NCBI RefSeq assembly: GCF_019279795.1
Contig: NC_056739.1
Span: 10,243,229-10,307,228 of the forward strand
From: Protopterus annectens
Lineage: Eukaryota; Chordata; Ceratodontiformes; Protopteridae
Reading direction: 5' to 3'
DNA: 64,000 nt
The notes below the pieces were generated by a model. The model saw only the letters and a list, made by a program, of their open reading frames with translations, searched no databases and had not been told where the DNA came from. Positions 58,804-64,000 of the stretch are shown one piece after another (within the stretch, counting starts at the first letter, position 1; every line of letters starts with the position of its first letter). Position numbers and translations under genes: made by a program.

Positions 58804-59489
58804 AGACTTGATTACTTTATCTTGCAATGAATTGAGCAGTAACACATGCTGTAGACTGAGAATTTGAGGAAGAAGGCCTATTTTATAATGATCCTTTTAT
58901 GATGACAGAAGTCAGGTTATCTGAACTATCTCAAGCCACAAACATAGCTTACTAATGCTGTGGTGAAGAGAATTGCAGCCTTATAACTCCTATTAAATAA
59001 ATTAGCAGAGCACACAGACTGGGAGGTGCTGAGTGAGGTAAAAGACAAAGGGTGTACTGATAGCTGCAGTGGTTACTACTGGATGGGGTTTTTATGTAGG
59101 GCATATACAGTAAAGTATAGACTGTAGGCAGTATATGTTAATGTCAGATTTGGAAACTGCCTGGTTGTAGCAGTATATTTCACAGTGGGCATTTGCCTGA
59201 CTGTAACAGTATATTTGACAGTGGGCACTGCCTAATTGTAGCAGTATATGGAAACAGATGGAATGAAGTTGGACTAAACAGTAATTGATGAACGGGCATT
59301 CTGATATCAGAAAACAGAAGATATGTGTTTTGGTTCACTGGAAAAAAATTGTTTTGAAGGCAGGGCAAAAGACAAGGATGAACCTTTCTCTTTTTCACAG
59401 TGATACTGAAAAGAAAAACAAACAAAAAAGCAAACAAAAAAACTGTCTAATTTTCCTTGTTCCAAGTATTAACACTGACATCCCTGTTT
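58804..59489. other. Intronic anonymous sequence
   Basis: Three loose repeats of GTAGCAGTATAT/GTAACAGTATAT with GTGGGCA(T)TGCC near 59165-59250 suggest a small degenerate tandem array. Nothing else. Confidence 0.35.
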
Positions 59490-59788
59490 CATTCTTATCA
59501 ACTGTACAGATTTTCGCAGAATGTCCAGATTTTTGCCTCATATTTTTGGTCTGTTTCTCATAATATTCCAGTTTTCTGGCAAATAATCGAGGGATGAATT
59601 CAGAAAATAATGGCAGACACTTGAGTTTCAGACTTCACACCCTTCAGAAAATTCATGTTAATGCAACGCATGTTATTCTATGAACTTTCTAAGTTTGTAA
59701 GAGCAATGTGACCCTATTTTTGGGCCTTGGTTCCCCCATTATTTATGCCTTTGTCCAGGTTTCTTGCTCTAAGAGGTTGAGATGTATG
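59490..59788. mobile_element. Short inverted-repeat element (MITE-like), copy 2
   Basis: Starts CATTCTTATCAACTGT and ends GGTTGAGATGTATG. Interior segments (ATGTCCAGATTTTTG, TTGAGTTTCAGACTTCA, CCTATTTTTGGGCCTT, AAGAGGTTGAGA) occur in the same order and orientation as in 33602-33920. Slightly shorter than copy 1. Confidence 0.65.
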
Positions 59789-60494
59789 CGGTTGATGCAA
59801 GAAGTACAGATTTCTTTTTAACTTTTGCAAACAGCGGACATGAATGTTGCCTGTCTACATAATTTTGATGCTTATATATCAAGTAATTAAAAAGTAACAC
59901 AGCAGATGGTGGTAGACTGAATCATATTTATTTTATGAAAAGACTGTAGCAGGCTCATCATGAATATAATTGGACTTGACAGATAGTTTATATAGCACAA
60001 GAAAGAAGACCTGCATTTTAATCAATTAATGTTATTCATTGTGCTGTCTAAAGTACAAGGTCTCAGCTCCATAGATGCAAAACTCTACCTAGATCAGCCC
60101 AGTTCTTGGTTATGCTTCCCTTTTTCTGTACTACATTCCAGCTGTACACCTACAAAGATGTAATGTAATATCTCCATGATCAATCTGACCAAGTACAAAA
60201 ACTTGTTCTTGTATATAAACTGGCTGACTGTTTTATACTATGACTGTTAATAGCCTCATGTAGTTATTTCACAATATTTTAGATTCTTTCTACATGATAG
60301 CAAGTAGAAAAGAAAAAAAAAATCATTGACCCCATATTCTGGTAGCAGCTGAATTTGTATTCTTATTTTGCTAGGTTCAGAGGTGAGAGTGCAAAGGTTG
60401 TGATCAAGTATCTAGCAAGAAGTTTATCTGCCATTACTTGGTGTGGGACTCATCTCCCATTTCAAACATAATCTCAGTCAAGCAAGGCCTAGCT
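59789..60494. other. Intronic anonymous sequence
   Basis: No recognised feature. Confidence 0.4.
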
Positions 60495-61520
60495 TTATGA
60501 CTGGTTTACAGGAGACAGGGGAGTTACAGTAGATGTGCTCTACCTACATGTCACTAAGGCCTTTGACTTGGTCCTACACTGGTGGTTGCTAGGAAGGCTA
60601 CAAGGCTTGGGGACAGGATCAAAACTGTGGAACTAGACTGTGAAATGGTCTCAGGGTACAGCACTGAGAAATGTGAAAAGAGTGACAGTGCCATGAATAG
60701 CAGGGGTCAAGGTCCTGGGTTCACAATTCTTTAGTGTGCACTTTTCAGTTATATCTAATTGAAAAGAGAACAGGATAAATCTATTTGAAGATAATATAAT
60801 GAGAAGTGCATCATTGGAAGATGGGGAAATAATCTACAGAGGGGCTTGGAAAGGCTGACCATGTGTGCCAAAAGATGGCAGATGAGGTTAACTGTAGATA
60901 AATATAGGGTGCTGCTTAGGTGACTAAAAATGAAGCCAACAATGTAGGAAAATATTTGGTTCAGTAAAAGTAGAGTGAAAAGACATGGCAGCAGCACATA
61001 AAGCGCTGGGTGTATTCCCAAGGGATAGACTTCAATAATAAGGAGGCAATACTTTCAGTTTGCTGGCCCCTGTTGAGGGCACAACATAAGTACTGTGTGC
61101 AGTTCTAGAGGTAATACAAACAGAAGGATATCAGGCTGCTTGATGGAGGGAAAAAAAAACGGAAGTTTGTGTGGGGTGAAAGGAATCAGGAGGATCAGAG
61201 ACTATAGGAGCTGGTGTTCTTCTCACTATTTACCTGAAGGTGAAACAAGACATAGGGGCAGAAGCTCATGTCAGGGAAACTTGAAAGTGTCACTTGAATG
61301 GAAAGGGTGTGGAAAAGAAGGGATAAAGTCAACAGAATATAGTAATCAAGTGCTCCCTGGCTCTGTAAAAGTATTTTGTCATAGAGAGAGTGGTAGTATT
61401 GAAATGGATTACCAGAATGGATAGCAAAAAAGGAGTCCACGGATACATTAAAGAGGGCATGGATAGGTAGAAAAATTTGTGAGAGGGAGAGATGGAGAGA
61501 AGGTAGAATGCCTGGAGCAG
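60495..61520 (+). mobile_element. Old CR1/L3-like LINE remnant ('LINE-D')
   Basis: Reads LYLHVTKAFDLVLHWWLLGR (reverse transcriptase block; usual YLDxxKAFD) near 60540, then MCAKRWQMRLTVDKYRVLL (usual WAxKWQMxFNVDKCKVL) near 60862, and near 61230-61420 a basic C-terminal part ending with a W-x-SLP-like relic. Frames are heavily broken and no tail is recognisable. Older than the octamer-tailed CR1 copies. Confidence 0.55.
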
Positions 61521-62012
61521 ACAGACAGACTGCCTATTGTCATCAAGCAAATATAATGCAATTAAAACAATATGGAGTTAAAACCAGGAAGATGAAAGTA
61601 CTTGGAAAATGAAAATAAAACCTGTGGGCCCAGGAATGCAGAATAAAAAATAAAACTTTAGACTCAGCCAAGATAAAATTAGTTATCAAAGTATATGTAT
61701 TTGTTTGCTTGCTTGTTAACCTATCAAAGGTTATTTGTTTATTTTCTTGTTTGTTAACTAAGGTAGCTCACCTAGTCAAACATAATGCTTACTTTCACAA
61801 TTTCTGTGCTAAGTGTGAAGACCACCAGAGTATAAACTATAGGAGTCCATTCAGTGATGTAAAGTTAGCTTGGTAAAATATTATACTAATGTCTTAGAGT
61901 TTGCTGTGCTCAATAAATCAGGAAGTTGTTATATGCAGTTCCTTATCCAAAGTGAAAAGGAATCATAAAAGATCATAAGATGAGCAGAATCCAAGAATGC
62001 TCAGGTTTCCAG
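61521..62012. other. Intronic anonymous sequence
   Basis: AT-rich with a loose TTTGTTTGCTTG/TTTATTTTCTTG pair near 61700-61755. The last bases (CTCAGGTTTCCAG) could serve as a splice acceptor for the exon-like segment that follows. Confidence 0.35.
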
Positions 62013-62156
62013 GTGCATGTTCGACTACCGAAAAGAAATATCCGTGAACGGCTAAATATCAAATGTAGAAAATCGAAACACATTACTGAACTTCAAAAAA
62101 TCATTTATAGAATGGCCATAGTTAGTCAACAACCAGGAAGTAATTTAATGCATAAG
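62013..62156 (+). other. Exon-like segment, 48 codons, unknown origin
   Basis: 144 nt (48 codons), preceded by TTTCCAG and followed by AAG|GTAAGTG, a near-perfect donor, both in phase 0. The peptide begins VHVRLPKRNIRERLNIKCRK and is rich in Lys/Arg. It has several CG sites (GTTCGA, ACCGAA, TCCGTGAACGG, ATCGAA) in a CG-poor region. It does not resemble the expected next SLC5 exon. It could be an exon of another transcript, a cryptic exon or a transposon fragment. Confidence 0.3.
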
Positions 62157-63117
62157 GTAAGTGAAGGAAACCTTTTAAATTTGCCATTTTTCCCACTGTA
62201 GTGTGATCTTGGTGTTGGTATATAGTTGGGGGTGTGCCCCCCCCCCCCCACCTTGGGTGGCTGTGTTTGCAATGTTGGCCAACTATGGTCATTTGATGAA
62301 TGATTTTTTTAAGTTATACACATTCAGTAATGTTATGTTATGATGTTTTATGTTTAATATTTAGTTGTTCATAGATATTTCTTTTCAGTAACTGAGCATA
62401 GATCCCAAGTTTCCAGGATTGCCCTGATCACCACTATCCAGAAGGAAAAACTTTTCCAGTAAATACTAATCTAATAGTTTGAGACAGATATTTATCCTTG
62501 TTGAATAGCAGCACAGAAAAAAAAAATAAGTAAAATAAAAAATGTGGATGGGGACATGACTGTGTGTGTTTTCCCCGTTGTTGTGGAAAACAGCATTTTT
62601 TTCTGTACTGGTGTTAATCTGTCATAAAACAGTTTCATCTATTCCTTGTAGTGAAACATCACTCAGAGTACATAGTTTAGATTACTTTCTCCTACCTGTG
62701 CTCTGCACCATCCAGAAATGATCTAAGAGGAGCCTGGTAAGCACTTATGGATCAGTTGTGGTGTTATAGCTGTGGAAATGACAGCCAGATGAGCTGTGTA
62801 ATTTCTTGTAAGTCCTAGCAGTTGACTGGGGCTCATTCTCGTTAGGTCACAGATGATGGTGGTTAACAGTTAGAACTACTCCAGCTGTGTATAAATAAGG
62901 CTTGAAAGCTTGCTGTCCATTGAAGTATTGCCCAAGGATATAGCTCCTGTGCCTTCATTAACTAACAGAACCTTTTAAGGAAGAGAGGTGTTTAAAATTC
63001 CAAGAAGTATCCCTCTTGTATTGAATTTTCTTTAGATATCTTCCAGTGACCATAGAGTGAGCCTGACCCCCATTAATAAAGTCAGAGTTTGACTCTTCTA
63101 AGTAAGATAAATACACT
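62157..63117. other. Intronic anonymous sequence
   Basis: GGGGGTGTGCC followed by a C-run at about 62227-62250, with TTTGATGAATGA after it, loosely recalls the centre of the element at 63118-63402 and may be a partial copy. Nothing else recognised. Confidence 0.35.
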
Positions 63118-63402
63118 GGGTCTATATCACTTCATCGAAACATCACTTTTACGAACAGCATTTCATCGAAAATGCCATTCATTGAATCCCCCTCATGTGG
63201 GGGGCTGTGCCCCCCCCTCCACACTTCCCACTAATTATATATACCAACTCAGCGATCGCACTACAGTGGGGAAAGGGCAAATTTCCTGATCCTCGCTGTA
63301 CCACAATCTCAGTATGAACAGTTTGATGAACGGCATGTTTGATGTAATTGCACTAAAAACGCCATTCAATGAACTGATTTTTCACTGAACTGATAGGGAC
63401 CC
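63118..63402. mobile_element. Unclassified short element with ~30-bp terminal inverted repeats
   Basis: The left end is GGGTCTATATCACTTCATCG and the complemented right end GGGTCCCTATCAGTTCAGTG, similar over about 25-30 bp. TTCATCGAA/TTCATTGAA-type boxes recur inside (near 63132, 63162, 63177, 63370). The centre has GGGGGGCTGTGCCCCCCC, itself partly palindromic. No coding capacity. Target duplication not clear. Confidence 0.5.
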
Positions 63403-63842
63403 AAATCCACCTGCCATTACAGATCTCTTCAGATGAAGAATCCAAAATAGATGGTGATGCAGAAGATCCCCTCCTACCTGATGTAAAGAAATGACTGTAT
63501 AAAGTCAGGACTTTATCACAAATATGAGTGGCAGAGATCTATCTTAACATTTCCTCATTTACATTATATACGTCTGTCACCAGACTGGTATGAATCTGAT
63601 TATACTTCACTTTCAATGCACCAACCTTAGAAAAAAATAAGCACAATATCCATAAAATATGTGAACATTTAAGAGACAAAGTTGGACAGAGTAGATAGTC
63701 CTTTAGGTGAACAATTTTTAATTAATCACGATAAAGATTATAAACGGTTATTGAAGGAGTTTTATTACAAGTCAAGGTCAATGCCTTTTGTTCTCATTTA
63801 CTTACTTATTTGCTGTTGCAGAAGGAAAGTATGTGTATTTTC
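63403..63842. other. Intronic anonymous sequence
   Basis: No recognised feature. Confidence 0.4.
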
Positions 63843-64000
63843 AAATATAATACTTTGAGACCATATGGTCTAAATAAAGACATTAATTGAAAATATTTAG
63901 TTTAATTTAATTTAATTACTTAATTGAAATATAATGCTTTGAGACCATATGGTCTAAATAAAGGCATTAATTGAAAATATTTAATTTAATTTAATTACTT
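63843..64000. repeat. 84-bp tandem repeat running off the window end
   Basis: Unit 1 starts at 63843 and unit 2 at 63927, with only about three differences in the 74 bp visible. Each unit contains the perfect palindrome AGACCATATGGTCT (63858-63871 and 63942-63955) and an AT-only end built of TTTAATT repeats. The array continues beyond the window. Confidence 0.9.

Noticed and set aside
55364-64000. Search for the second SLC5 exon (YLELRFN-type)
   Set aside because: No segment with this peptide and flanking splice sites was found by eye on the plus strand.
63843-64000. CRISPR-like array
   Set aside because: Direct contiguous tandem units without spacers, in vertebrate DNA.

Overview
This is vertebrate nuclear DNA made mostly of transposable-element debris. 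It is AT-rich and CpG-poor, carries very long (CA)n and (TA)n runs, and has LINEs, tRNA-derived SINEs, a DIRS-type element, Penelope-like pieces, hAT and other inverted-repeat elements and a solo LTR. Only one host coding exon is convincing. It is followed by at least 8.6 kb without a recognisable next exon, so introns are large. The mix (CR1 and L2 LINEs, a V-SINE, Penelope-like and DIRS elements) fits a large-genomed lineage such as lungfish, amphibian or an early-branching ray-finned fish. The species cannot be fixed from the sequence.

Layout. 0.65-1.6 kb: last part of a protein resembling the Myb/SANT-like accessory proteins of Harbinger transposons, with one internal stop. 3.5-9.5 kb: L2-like ('LINE-B') and CR1-like copies, some nested. 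9.8-11.1 kb: solo LTR. 11.9-12.8 kb: inverted pair of Penelope-like tails around a V-SINE. 13.5-23.0 kb: CR1 copies on both strands, including a long minus-strand copy (19.3-23.0 kb) carrying a small LINE-B insertion with target duplication. 23.0-26.9 kb: nearly full-length LINE-B (minus). 26.9-30.8 kb: nearly full-length CR1 (plus) with ORF1 (zinc knuckle plus SGNH esterase), endonuclease and reverse transcriptase. 30.8-35.5 kb: anonymous sequence, a short inverted-repeat element and a 65-bp inverted duplication. 35.5-37.1 kb: CR1 with a 377-codon open frame. 37-45 kb: anonymous sequence, a CORE-SINE-like fragment, (AC)n runs and CR1 pieces. 45.9-48.7 kb: broken DIRS-type fossil (minus) next to a Penelope-like 3' end encoding a GIY-YIG domain (plus). 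53.8-54.4 kb: hAT element with an 8-bp target duplication. 55.0-55.4 kb: first coding exon of a sodium-coupled SLC5 transporter (SLC5A8/SLC5A12-like). 55.4-64 kb: its presumed first intron, with (CA)n, a foldback element, CR1 and SINE copies, two short TIR elements and a terminal 84-bp tandem repeat.

How the parts relate. At least two LINE families were active here. LINE-B copies end in a conserved block plus an A-rich tail; CR1 copies end in the 8-bp repeat TATGAACC. Each appears to have a SINE partner: the V-SINE at 12.2-12.4 kb ends like LINE-B, and the tRNA-derived SINE at 58.7 kb ends like CR1. This LINE/SINE tail sharing is the most coherent biological system visible in the window.
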